Below the pieces are notes generated by a model, which saw nothing but the letters and a program-made list of their open reading frames with translations, ran no database searches and was not told the origin of the DNA. This document shows, in pieces, positions 45,791 to 57,900 of a DNA stretch of 64,000 nt. Made by a program: the position numbers and the translations under genes. The stretch spans positions 824,292,501-824,356,500 of the forward strand of contig CM057459.1 of the NCBI GenBank assembly GCA_016271365.2. Direction: 5' to 3'. Positions within the stretch are counted from its first letter, which is position 1. Each line of letters begins with the position of its first letter. Origin of the DNA: Neoceratodus forsteri. Taxonomy: Eukaryota > Chordata > Ceratodontiformes > Ceratodontidae.

Positions 45791-46675
45791 GTTATGTCAA
45801 CACCAAAGCATCCTGGGAGTGGATTTCCTTATATGCTATGGCTGCATAGTAGATTTCGCCAACTTGCTATTACTCCAAATGCCAGACAGGTGTTCACCGG
45901 TATTCATATCTGACTCACAATAGCGGCTGCAGTGGAACTGAATGATGCAGAATATGATGGCAGCCATGATGCAAAATCATGAGCTGTTTCCTGAGCTCAA
46001 AACGATTCTGGAAAAACACACAGCAGCCTTTGCAAGAAACAGACATGATTGTGAGAGAATGGACACTCTCATCCAAGTGGCTGGAGATGAGCCACCCAGA
46101 CAAAGGCAATATCCATTTCCTGCAGAGGCAATACCTCCTTGAGGGCAACTATTGACTACCTCCTGAAACAAGGGTCCTAGGTCCTGTGTTTCCACAGTCA
46201 GCTCTCCTATTTGGTCAGTGAAGAAGCCCAGTAACAGTTGGAGGCTAAACATCAAGTACAGAAGACTCACCCAAGTCACCACCAGCTGTGCACCTACTGT
46301 GGCATCTTCCCCAGATGTGCTCAAACTTCTCAAACCAGAACATAAGTGCTTCAGTGCTTTGGATATCTCCAGTGGGTTTTGATCTCTTCCAATGGCCACA
46401 GAGAGTCAATATTAATTTTCTTTCACTTTTGAGGATGGCAGTATATGTGGAATTGCTCCCACAGGATTCCACAACTCACCCTCCCTCCCTCCCTTTCCAT
46501 ATCTATATGAGGGAGGCCATCCAAAGCTTCTCAGTACCACAATGCCTCTTGCAGTGTGTGGATGATCTATTGCTGGCAACACAGACTTTGGGCAGTCATC
46601 TGATGCTCCTGGATGAGCTTCTAGGCCGACTGCAGTGGGCAGGTCCCAAAAGCAATCCTGCAAAGGTACAACTAT

Positions 46676-47560
46676 ACAAATGGCAAAACTCGGCACTCTG
46701 AGGTGGAGAAAAGCATACGTTTAATGGTAATAATATGTGGATATAAAATGTGGATATAGAAAAGTAGATAGTGCATATTATACTATATAGGATTTAATGA
46801 CAAGATGGAATTGTTGAGCTGTTTAAAATTGAGATAAGAAATGCCTGTATAATCATCATATTTTTTGATTTTTTTCAGATACATGTCGCAGTTCATAAAC
46901 TATCTGGACATGGAAATTTCGGTGTGTCCCGATGGCTGGGAGCTGATTTCCTGTCTAGTACTGTATAATCTAATTTGTTTATTATTCATTTAGTAGTGAC
47001 TTTAATATGCACTATCTACTTTTCTATATCCACATTTTATATCCACATATTATTGCTGTTCCTGTTTTGAGGTCTGCTACCCCCCCCCCCTTTTTTTGCT
47101 TTTTAAATTATATATTTTAGTTGTAGGAGTTTATCATTTTTTATACTCGGATATATATTTATATGCACAGTTTTCTAGGAATTGGCAGTAGACACTGAAG
47201 AATATATGACTGTGTTAACATCTTTGGTGTAACATAGCACATTTTTGATATATATGTGTTCAGTGTATTATATATTTATAAGTAGTCTTTGTGAGCTACC
47301 TCTTTAAGAGTCTCCCTATACATATATGTGACATATCATTAAGTAATTATCCCCTGATGACGTGCTGAGTGCAAGAAACCGGTCAGGTACTTTGTTGTGC
47401 TTCCTGTTACATGTGAGGCTTTATGTTCAGCGTTTGCATTTACCATTAAACGTATGCTTTTTTTACGCCTACTTCAGAGTGCTGAGTTTTGCCTTTTGTA
47501 TTTATGTTCCGTTACTTGAGCACCTGTATAAACAGAGGAGCTGTTTTTTTCACTGTCTGT
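46676..47560. mobile_element. 885 bp inverted-repeat element, Penelope-like, in ERV pol
   Basis: Bordered by a perfect 14 bp duplication AAAGGTACAACTAT (46,662-46,675 and 47,561-47,574). Removing the insert and one copy joins the pol frame (NPAKVQL and KVQLCQPEIS share it). The left end has two adjoining arms, A (46,682-46,729) and B (46,729-46,780). B is repeated perfectly in reverse at 47,003-47,054 (52 bp) and A imperfectly in reverse at 47,440-47,493. No protein. The arrangement of inverted terminal parts plus a hammerhead-like motif suggests a non-autonomous Penelope-like element. Confidence 0.8.
47341..47393 (+). ncRNA. Hammerhead-ribozyme-like motif
   Basis: The core CTGATGA (47,354-47,360) and GAAA (47,375-47,378) are present with a GTC cleavage triplet at 47,382-47,384. 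Stem III would be CC/GG, as short as in known Penelope hammerheads. Stem I pairs AAGTA with TACTT and CC with GG around a bulge. Stem II is only TGC/GCA with mismatches next to the core, so activity is doubtful. It is a candidate based on pattern only. Confidence 0.35.
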
Positions 47561-50179
47561 AAAGGTACAACTATGCCAGCCAGAAATTTCCTTCCCGGGC
47601 CTGCACATAACCACTGAGGGCTGAAGCCCCGCCCTGGACAAGGTTCAGGGCATCCAAAATTTGCCACTACCAACTAGTGTGGCTACTCTGAGATGTTTCC
47701 TGAGTATGGTAAACTACTCCAGGGACTTCATTTGCAGTTTTGCACAAAAGGCTGCACCTCTGTATGAACTACTGAAAAAGGATGTACCCTTGCACAGGGG
47801 ACCAGAGCATACAGCTGCTGTTACTTCCTTGATGCAAGCATTGGCCTCAGCCCCAGCTTTGGTCAATCCAAATCCAGATCTTTCATTCCATCTGGAAACT
47901 GCCACCTCAGAGGCAAGAATGTCTGCAGTTCTGGCACAAAAGGCAAATGGAACCCTCAGGCCCATTGCCTATGTCTCCCAATGCTTTCCCCTGAGGAACA
48001 GAAGTACTCTTGGTATGAAAGAAACCTGCTGGCAACCTTTTGGGCTGTCGAACATTTCACCTACATCATAGGGTTTTCCCCTATTGTGTTATTCACCAGC
48101 CACACCCCAACCAACTTCCTGTTAAATGACAGAATTAAAATGGAAATGTGTCTAACATCAGACGTACTCATTGGTCACTGCTGCTGCAGGATCGTGATAT
48201 TACTGTCCTTTCTGCCAAAAATGCCATCCATTCTGGCACATGGTCTCCTATACACGGGAACCACATAAATGTGGCCTATAGCCACCAATTTTACCAGACC
48301 TAGGACCATTTCTGTCAGCTCAAGAGGGTATCTTAACAGATCCAACATTTTGCCGCATCTTTACAGATAGGTCCTCCTCGTACTCTGAGGGAGTGCAAAT
48401 TGCAGATTTTGGGTTCCTGGTTCTATCTACAGCAGGAAACACCATTGAAGTGGCCAGAAAATATACCTTTCAGTCTTCACAGTATGGAACTTGCTGCTGT
48501 GTTATGTGTTCTGGAAGTGGTCCAACAAGGAAAAGAAGATACCATCATTTTTTCTGACTCCTCCTGGACGTGTAACTCTTTAAAAGAGTTTCTTCCATTC
48601 TGGAAAACAAATGATTTTGCCTCCTCAGGTCATACTCCAGTCAAATACAGGGATCTGTTCATTTACAATGTCAGCCTTGCCGAACAATTTCTATTCAGGC
48701 TGTATATCCGCAAAGTAAAAGCCCATTCTAAAGCGAAACCATTTCACTACCAAAACGATCGAGCAGACACCTTAGCTAAGGATGGAGCTTGGGGGGGAGT
48801 ATGGATCATGCCCCCTCCAAATGAGGTACACATAGTGGCCACCAACAGGAATGCCAAACTAGTCCCTCTGGATCTCAGTGCAGTGCAGAGGGCAGACCCA
48901 GAAGTCAAAGAGGTATTTGATTGCCTCTCCAAGGATACAGAGAACGAAATGTCTATGAACAATCCATTCAGAAGGACATGCAGATTACCTCCACCTCTCT
49001 GCGAATCAACAGTTGGCATTTTACCAATCCAAAATATTCGACAGCCAAAAACGTTGGGTTATTCCCAAGGTACTCAGACTTGAGTTCATACATCAGCTCC
49101 ATGACACCCCAACAGTTGGAGACCAAGGGATAGACAAGACCCTGCAGAGGTTGAGAACTACTGGTAGGTGGCCTGGACTGACATTGGATGTCCACCAGTA
49201 TGTGGACAACTGCATACTGTGTGCACAAAACAACCCCATTCCAGGCAAGAAAAAATGCCAAATTATTGCCTCAAGGCAATCAGGCCCTTGGAAAGTAATT
49301 CAGATTGATTTCATTGAACCACTAACCCCCACCAGTAGAAATAACAAGCATGCAATTGTAATCACAGACCTCTTCTCCAAATGGTTAGAGACCTTCCCAT
49401 GTTGTACTAACACAGCAAAAGAAACTGCAAAAATCCTGGTGGATCAAGTATTTACCAGGTGAGGCCTACCACACAAGGTAGGACTTGGATAAAGGAACCA
49501 GTTTTACAGGTGAGTTGATGCAAGAATGTCTGAATTTGCTAGGAATCAGACAGAAATTTCACACTGCATACCATCCCCAATCCTCAGGGCAAGTAGAGAG
49601 GGAAAACAGACAGATCAAACTTATGTTGTGCAGATTTTCAAGTGAAATCCCCAAAGGTATGAATGCCATGTGCCCTTACTTCTAATGGCAATCAGAGGGA
49701 CCCCAGCATCTGCTACCTGGCACACCCCTTTTGAGGTAATGAACGATAAACAGATGAGACTACCTGAGCATCTGTGGATTGATCTCAAAACCTCTACCAC
49801 AGACAGAATGTCAATGGACACCTATGTGGAAAAACTGAAGGAAAACCTGATAAAAATTCACCTGTTTGCAGCACAAAATTTGGGCCATGCGCAACAGCAA
49901 TCCAAAATGTACTTTGACAACAATGACAAAGAAGTTGATTAGCAAGTAGGAGAACAAGTCATGATACTGAAATTCACCACCCCTGCCCATCCATTTCAGA
50001 ACAAATGGGAGGGCCGCTATGAGGTCATCAACAACTGAACCAAGCGTGTACCAAGTATACCTTACTAACCATAAAAGGTCAACTGATCAGTGATTCCATG
50101 TGAACCAACTTAAGCTTGCAAAGGTGCCTAAACTGTTGTTGATCAAAACTCCCTCCTCACCCTGGAGATGAGGCAGATT

Positions 50180-52120
50180 TGAACCTGTTTTCTGTTTTCT
50201 TACCTTTCAGAAACCATAATATACATCTTTCTTTTCCTACTGGCACTGGTGAGTGCAAGAGAGCTGACCACATCGAGAAAACCCGAGCACATATGCTCCT
50301 TCATCTGCTGACCTATGATAATTCTTCTTACGGGCCTCCACCACCCAATTCCACCACTGACGTGGCTGTCAATGTTCCCCAAAAGGTTGTTACTGTTTGA
50401 GAAGGCAATGATGCCTATCTTAATGCAGTGGTGGTTTCCCCTGATCAATCTGCCTTACAAATTGAATGGAAAACTGATACCCCAAAGGATAACAAATTCC
50501 TGTGGCCGCCTTTCAAAAGAGATTTTCCAGAGTTGGTCAGATACCTGCATTGCCCCTAATGGAACTTTATCTATTTGCCAAACCCAACAGCAGCACTCAG
50601 GCCTTTATAATCTTACAGCTATGATGAACTCAGACTTTTGCACAAAGTTCCCAAATAACACTTCCTGTCAATTTTGTCCTTCCCATTCCATGGCAAGTGC
50701 TACACTCTTCCTCACTGTGCTTCCTCCATCACAAGATGTTCCTATATGATGCCAAGTCCGGGAGTCAGGTCCTCCCAGTAGCCTGGTAGAAAATTCCTTG
50801 ACTTCAACACTCATTAATAATATGCAGTTCATGCACATGCCAGTGGTGCTGAATCTCATGCACTGGAACATGTCTGAATTTGGTGTTTGTTCATATACTA
50901 ATGCATCTAAATTTCTTGCAGTAATGTTTTTAGATTTAGTGGGCATATCAGGCACTTACAGAAGACTCTATAGCCGTGCCACATACCATGGGATATTTAG
51001 GTGTGTTCCAGCATCCCAAAAGGGATGCTTATGCAAATATAGCAGGCACAAAAGGTGGTGTTACAGGTTTATTTGCCACTGGAATGTCTATTTGGAATTG
51101 AGCTGATCTGGCTACAATTAAATGTCAAACACACAAATCTAATGACGGTTTGGGTCAAAATGTAATGCAGCCCATGCTACACATTATAGATGGCATTTCA
51201 TAAGAAGATTGATTTACAGTCTGCAACATGCACTATATTGCGCTATTGTTTAATGAGTCAAAGAATAAAATAAATTAACTGATTTTTCAGTATGATAAAG
51301 AATCTACATAGCATCCCACAGGAAGGAAAATTCTCTGTTCAGCTTTAATTTTGCTATTATTACAATAACCAAACTCTTCTGGGATCTGGAGTCAGGGAAG
51401 ATCCCAGATTTGATCCATGATAGACATATTGCCAGATGGTATTGCCCTGGTTGCAGCACACTTACATGCACCACTCAATGCATTGATAAAACTGTTTCTT
51501 TTTCCTTAGCCACAGCAAGGAACTTGGGATATGTTACTCATCCCCCCAACTGGGGACCTTGTTATGACACACGCCAATGCACTTTGAAAGATACAATGTA
51601 TGTGACTTTTAAAGTTTGTCTTCCAAATTTTGATCCAGCATCTTCTATTTTTGTCAAGCTGGCAAACATCCACTGCGTGGCACATCTAGAGGGTAATATC
51701 TATTGAGAACATATGGACCTACCTCCTTTGCTGGTGTTTCATCCTCAACTTGATGCTTGGGTCACCCCGCACACTGACTGTTGTGCAAAGAGGGGCTACC
51801 ATTACCCGTGCAGATGTGAGGTGTTCAATGTAATCAAGCCTGTTTGTGGTTATGCTCCAAGTTTTAAGGACTGGTCCTATACTCTTAATATGGACCTTTT
51901 TCCAAATGACTCTGCTAATGCAACTGCTACATCAACATCTGCTGAAGACAAACCAGGGACACCTAAGCCAGACAGAAAGCTTGCCATGGCCACCTCTCCT
52001 GAAGACATTCAACGCCTCACCAGCAAAATCACTAACTCATCCTTCACTTGCCCTATTCTCCTTACCAAGTGGCATCTTCCTGAAGTGCGTGTGTCATGCA
52101 ACTCTGTTGGACTATAGTGT
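50180..52120 (+). pseudogene. ERV env region (broken)
   Basis: Placed by position after integrase. Visible are many N-x-S/T sites (for example at 50,320 and 50,630), Cys-rich stretches in the 51,400-51,860 part, and a glycine-rich GTKGGVTGLFATGMSIWNW segment near 51,050-51,105, in a frame different from its neighbours, that could be a fusion-peptide-like region. No furin site or membrane anchor could be fixed. The assignment to env is positional with weak sequence support, and the reading is broken throughout. Confidence 0.55.
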
Positions 52121-52766
52121 GTTGTAACTAATCATAACTCTGTCATATATATCTTTGCTATGTAATGTTTCGTTGCCTAATTTTTGCTTTGTTCCCCAAT
52201 ATAACACTGTCATTGGCCATATGGTTATCACCCCTGTTCCCACCCCAAAACCAGATTACATTGATAGTGACCCTGACTATTTAAATGCTATTTCTCAGTA
52301 TATACCTGTATTTAATGTACATATTTATCTGCTTACACTCAATCTTAGAACTCTCTTAGACAGAAAAGATACATATTTGATTCATATTAGCAACAATATT
52401 ACTAAAGTTTATTTGTGTTTACCAATCCAGATAAGAGTAGGGATTGCCAAACCAAGTAGGGAAATGAGCAGACTGGGTGGGTTGTATGGTCCTTATCTGC
52501 CAACAGATCCCATTTTTCTATGTTTCTATGTAAAGCTGGCAAGTGTTTGAATTCACTGTTTCATGATGGTGATCGCTAACCACATTATCAAAAACTGCCT
52601 GATATTTTTCTATGATTATTACCAAATGCTGTTTAAGATGTACTCTTAAGCAACATCATGAAAAACTGAAGTTTCTCTACAAAGCTCATACAGCTGGACT
52701 GTAAGTGAATACACCCTACTACCCATTTTTGTTGTTGCCTTCTTATTCAGGAAACACGGAGGTGAT
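52121..52766 (+). other. ERV 3' non-coding region with CR1 stub
   Basis: Sequence between env and the polypurine tract. A plus-strand CR1 3' end lies at about 52,435-52,532 (AGTAGGGAAATGAGCAGACT, GGTCCTTATCTGCC, then TTTCTATGTTTCTATG). The stretch ends with GGAAACACGGAGGTGAT (52,750-52,766), the left copy of the L1 target duplication and the original polypurine tract. Confidence 0.7.
52435..52532 (+). mobile_element. CR1 3' stub in ERV
   Basis: About 100 bp, matching the last 100 bases of CR1 copy A including the octamer tail. No target duplication is evident. Confidence 0.8.
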
Positions 52767-52983
52767 GATCACATGATGGGCCTGGCATGAGAGGACATCT
52801 GCAGTGCTGCTCCTAGGCCCTGACTACTTTATTAAGCTACAAAAATCATATTTGGACTGCTGCAGTTGATCACTTTCATCAGAGGTGTGCTCCTGAGTGG
52901 TTCCTGCTAGTAAAATACTGCGGATTGAGGTCATTACAAAGAAATTCTCTCCACCTAAACAGTGAATTTGACACCAGTGTGAG

Positions 52984-53860
52984 GCGCAAGAAAGCACAGA
53001 GATGGAGAGTGACGCTGAACCCCTTGTAGCAAGAGCGCCAGCAGTTAAACGCCAAAATCTCACTAGCCTGAGACCTGAGAGCATGAGGATCAAATAGATC
53101 GAGAACAAGAGGGGGAGATACTGAGAGTGCGGATGACTTAACGGAAATTAAACAGTTGCTGCAAGGTCTGGTGGCTGACTTTTCTTCTGTGAAACCAGCG
53201 CTTCAGTCTCTGGTGCAAAGAATGGGGGATGTGGAAGCTAGAGTCTCCTTGCAGGAACAGAAGGTCTCTAATATAGATCAGGAGTTTATTTCAGCTTGAA
53301 AGCAGGTCAAAAAATTAGAGGACCAGATGAATGATCAAGAGTCCAGAAGCAGAAGGAACAATCTGATTCTTGCGGGGTTACCAGAGAAGGCCGAGGGCTT
53401 GGACTGTGTCTCTTTTGTGCAAGATCTGCTTTTTAAACTGCTGGGTTGTACTCCATATGGGGAGGCCTATAACTTGGAGCAGGCGCACAGGGCACTAAGA
53501 AAGATGCTCCCACTGGGAGTGAGACCTAGAGTACTAATTATGAGGTTTCTGAATTACAAAGAGAAATCACATGTGCTTGACAGAATAAAGCCTTGCAGTG
53601 GAATGGCGCTTCCATTTGGTTATCCCAAGATCAGACACCCTCATTGAAAGAGAAACAAAAAGAATATTCGGACATAAAGAAGAAGCTTTATCTTGTTGGC
53701 ATCAACTTCCAGATGCAATACCCTGTGACCCTGTCTGTTCTGCTTCAATCGGGGAAAAAGATATTTGACTGCTTGGGATGCACTGGAAGGACTGAGCTTT
53801 GAGTTGCCTACTCTATTTCAATCTATGACTTGAGTCCCTGTTGGACTGATAAATCTTTTA
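52984..53860 (+). pseudogene. L1-like ORF1, RNA-binding protein (broken)
   Basis: A coiled-coil part (LTEIKQLLQGLVADFSSVK, SLVQRMGDVEARVSLQEQKV) is followed by the RRM-like domain (NDQESRSRRNNLILAGLPEK, LEQAHRALRKM, PRVLIMRFLNYKEKSHVLDR) and the C-terminal domain (LKEKQKEYSDIKKKL, TAWDALEGLSFELPTLF). This is the order of Transposase_22-type ORF1 of the L1 group. One stop splits the coiled coil and a shift separates the last two parts. Confidence 0.85.
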
Positions 53861-54919
53861 AAGTGGGGGCTGGAGATAAAAAGACTGCGATGAAGAAGGT
53901 TTTGTTTTTCCTTTTTTAAGTACGTCGTCTCCCAAATTTGTTTGTCTGTAACTGTTTAAGGACTTGTGGCTACAAGTGTTATTTGGTAGAGGGGTGTTTT
54001 TCTTTTTGAGTTTACAGCTGATATGCTATCCACAAGAAGTGGGGGAGATCTGTAGCAGAAATACAGCAATCAAATGGTAGTGGGTATGTCTGGGCTACTA
54101 ATGCAACCCCTTTGTGTTGTATGGGGGGGCTTCTCGTCGTATTATACTGCAACGCCATTTTGGAGAAGGTGTGTGATATGAATATGTGGGAGGGGGGCCT
54201 CCTTCTTGGAGATTGAATTTGATCTTGATAAAGGAGGGCTCTGGAAGGTAGGATACCAACTTGCAGGTAATGATGGAGACAGGTAATTTTCAAACTCTCT
54301 TTTGATGGCACGCACAGAATGGGGGCCATTAGAGTCTCCATATGTGGATGAGGGCTTCCCCACTGCCTTATAATAGTATGGCACGAGTGAATCAGGGGGA
54401 TAACGGGCACTTCAGGGGTCATGTACCTTTTCTGGACAGCTTGGCCTTCTCAATGGGACAAGGGATTAGGTACCATTTTGGTTGGTTAACCTCTGACCTT
54501 TCGGTGTAAGTTGACAGCTGGGATACTTTTATAGGCAAGGTTTTAAGTTAATATAAAAAAGGTTAGAATTTAATTTGGGTGATAACTAGGGGAATAGGAT
54601 ATGGCTATGGTGAATTATATGCACTGGGGAAGAGGGTAGCCAGGGTAGTTAGTTGTTGTAGGTCTTCAAAGATGGATGGAGTTGTATGAGTTACGCTGGT
54701 AGGTTTGATGGGATGGGGAGCGCATTGCAAATGGCTCTGCCTATGAATTGTGCTTGTTCAAGAGGGAGATCTTGGGATTGGGAGATGGAGGGTGGGTGGG
54801 TTTGGGAATCTGGAAAGAGAAAAAGTATACTACAGCACAGGAGAGAGAGAAGCTAACCCAGAGATAGTTACAAAAGCTGGACAGGGGAATTTTATATATT
54901 GGTGAAAAATGTCTTGTAT
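53861..54919 (+). other. Inter-ORF region of the L1-like LINE
   Basis: About 1 kb of GT-rich sequence without sense coding. Antisense frames at 54,012-54,422 are chance. A long inter-ORF spacer is known from several Tx1-type LINEs. Confidence 0.6.
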
Positions 54920-57900
54920 TTAAAACATTTCATGAAATGTAAAGGGTCTTAGGGGTAGACATAAAAGAATTGTAATTTTGAGACATATTGACAAATGGGG
55001 GTTCATATTGCTGCACTACAAGAGACTCACCTGTTGTCGGAGGAATCAACTGTGCTAAAGCGGGTATGGGTGAGTCAGTATATGGAACAGTAAAGAAACA
55101 GCCTCAGGTGGGGTAGCGGTTTTAATTGGGAAAAATTGTCCATATACTATTGAGAAGGTGACATCTAGAGAAGACTGTTGGGGGATATACCTTTCTGGTA
55201 CCATCTAGGGCAAGGATTTGTCAATTGCCTATATCTACAGTCCTACTCCACCTGACCCTCAGGCTTTGGCCTTGCTGGAGACGGATATTGCTATGTTGTG
55301 CTCACACCCTCTTATTTTGGTAGGGGACTGCAATCTCTGTCTAAATAATTGGGAGGATAAAATACCACCATCCAGAGACCCTCTGTTTGGGGGCTCAAGA
55401 GGCCATGACCACATTATTGGAGGTCACTGTGTTGACAGACCCTATGCAGACCCATGCAACCAGAGGTAATAACATGATATTTTATTCCACAGCACATAAG
55501 AGTCAATCTAGAATAGATTTTTTTTCTGGTAAATAGGGAGGCACTCTGGCAAGTTAAGGAGGTATCCACCAAATGCCGGATTCTGTCAGATCTTTCCCCA
55601 ATCCTACTGACCTGGGATCCTGAGAATGTTCCTTCGTGACCCTATAGGTGGAGGTTAGATGACTCCCTTTTTGCAGATACTACAATCCACAGTAAATTAG
55701 AGGATGCTCTACTGTACATTATACAGAACCAACTGCCTACATTGCAAAATAAGATTTTAGCTTGGCCAACATGTAAGGTATTATATAGAGGGATTGCACA
55801 GAGCTCTGCGGTAAGGTGAAATAGAATGAGAAGAGCCAAGGAGGAATTCTTACTGGGGGCTATTGAATCTTTGTCTCCTCAGGAGGGGACCTCCGGAGAG
55901 ATAGGCTTTGAACTCCAAAGCTTACAACAGGAGATGGCTGATATTAATTACAGTAAAGCGGAATTTTGGCTTGAAATGATTGAGGCCAAATACTTACTGC
56001 AGGGTGATGTTCCTGGATGTCTGCTGGCAGCTAAAGTTAAGGAGTGAGAAGCTAGTAGAACAATCCCAGCTATAAGGTGAGGGGGGTTGTCATTGCAGAT
56101 CCTCAAAAAATGGCCGATGCATTTGCGTCCTATTATAAAGAAATCTACCAACTACAGCAAGTTGGTGGGGAAAAGGAAATGAGGCATTCCTAGATGGTAT
56201 TTCTTTACCGATTCTTGACTCAGACCAAGCTAATAAACTAGCAACTTTGATCAGAGAGGAAGAGATAATAGCGACGATTCATGCTTTACCTTCAGGTGAA
56301 GCTCCGGGGCCAGATAGCCTTATTGCTAAATTTTACCAGGTGCATCTTCATACTTATACTTCCCCTCCTAAAAGATTTATTTAACAGTATAATGCAGGGG
56401 GGCTTGCCCCATCCTCCATTATTCCAGGCTTATATTATGTTGGTCCCTAAACCGGATAAACCCAAGGTATTGCCTGGTATCTACAGATCCATCACCTTGA
56501 TGAATCAGGATATTAAGATTCTAACAAGGATTCTAGCTAATAGAATCCTGAACATTGCACCAAAATTAATTAGTCCTGAGCAGGTGGGATTTATGCCAGG
56601 GAGGGGGGGCACACGATACTTGTAGAAAACTACACCACATACTTAGCTATCGCTGGATTCCCAACTACCTTTATCCTTGATATCCCTAGATGCCAAGAAG
56701 GCCTTTGATACGGTCTATCATCCATTCCTGTTTGCCACCATGGAGAGGATGGGCTTCCCAAAGGACCTTCTCAGAGGTATCAGAAACTCTATTCAGCCCC
56801 TACGGCTAGGTAATGTGTAATGGGTATATTTCACTAGAGATTTTGCTGGTAAATGGAACCAGGCAGGGATGTCCTATCTCACCAATACTGTTTAATACAT
56901 ATCTGGAACCATTATTAATGGCTGTTAACAATGATGCTAGCATTAAGGGGATCTTGATTGTGGGGAGGAAGTTAAAATTCACAGTCTGTGTGGATGATAT
57001 ACTTCTGCACTTTGCAAATCCCGTGGTAAGCTTCTGCAGTACAACTGATCTTATAAGCCAATTCTCCAATGTGTCAAACTATAAACTAAATCTGACTAAG
57101 ACACAGATTCTCCCTCTAACTCCTCATGTGTGTAGATCAGACTTTGCACCAATGCAAATACACTGAGCTGTGGATAGGATCAAATATCTGGGTATATGGA
57201 TTACTGCTTGTATGGAGGCCAGTGCTGCGACTAATATGAATAAGGTGTTGGATGCAATTAATGGGGACACACTTAGATGGAATAAACTTCCTTTAAATTT
57301 TGAGGCAAGATTGGGCTTAGTTAAAATTAATCTGATGCCGGATTATTGTACTCAGTCTATTTAGCCCGTGATAATATCCCCAAAGTATGGTTCATTAAAA
57401 TTAGGAGACTACTCTCTGAGTTTCTGTGGAATTCCAAGCCCCCTAGGAGAAAACATAAGGTGTTATGTTTGCCACATGAAAGAAGGGGGATTAAACTGCC
57501 TGATCTCCAACTGTATTATGTAGTGGGTCAATTGGGTATCATGAGTCGTTGGGGTTTATGTGATGAGAAACATAGACTTTGACTGCAGATAAGGACCGCT
57601 TGGCCCATCTAGTCTGCCCATTTCCCTACCTACAGGACAGGCCGCAGATCTTAGTTAACCAACAGCCTATTTCTTCCTACCCCCACCCCACAAGAATTGC
57701 CTTAAGTCTGTCCCATTCATTCTTGAATTCTCCCACAGTTTTAGACCCCACAACCTCCTCAGGAAAGCTATTCCATGCATCCACTACCCTCTCTGTGAAA
57801 TAATACTTCCTCACATTGCCCCTGAACTGCCCCCCATCTTTAAATTGTGTCCCCTTCTTCTTGCACGTCTCTCTTTCTGAAAGATGCTACCCTCTTGGAC

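Larger units (their letters stand above)
45800..50040 (+). pseudogene. ERV pol: RT, RNase H, integrase (broken)
   Basis: RT: KCFSALDISSGF (motif A) near 46,350, GFHNSPSLPFHIYMREAI, and QCVDDLLLAT near 46,550 (motif C; both Asp kept, Tyr replaced by Cys). A connection domain follows the 885 bp insertion (LRCFLSMVNYSRDFI near 47,685, WYERNLLATFWAVEHF near 48,010). RNase H: SMELAAVLCVLEVV, IIFSDSSW, RKVKAHSK, NDRADTLAKDGA. Integrase: HQLHDTPTVG and CILCAQ (zinc site), IQIDFIEPL, DKGTSF and SSGQVERENRQ, the D,D,E set. Coding is spread over three frames. Confidence 0.88.

Noticed and set aside
47362..47562. Frame of 66 residues spanning the right end of the pol insertion
   Set aside because: It lies in the non-coding inverted-repeat element; no domain.
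50179..50400. Start of a host immunoglobulin-like or receptor gene
   Set aside because: Position directly after the integrase and before the 3' LTR makes a decayed env the simpler reading.
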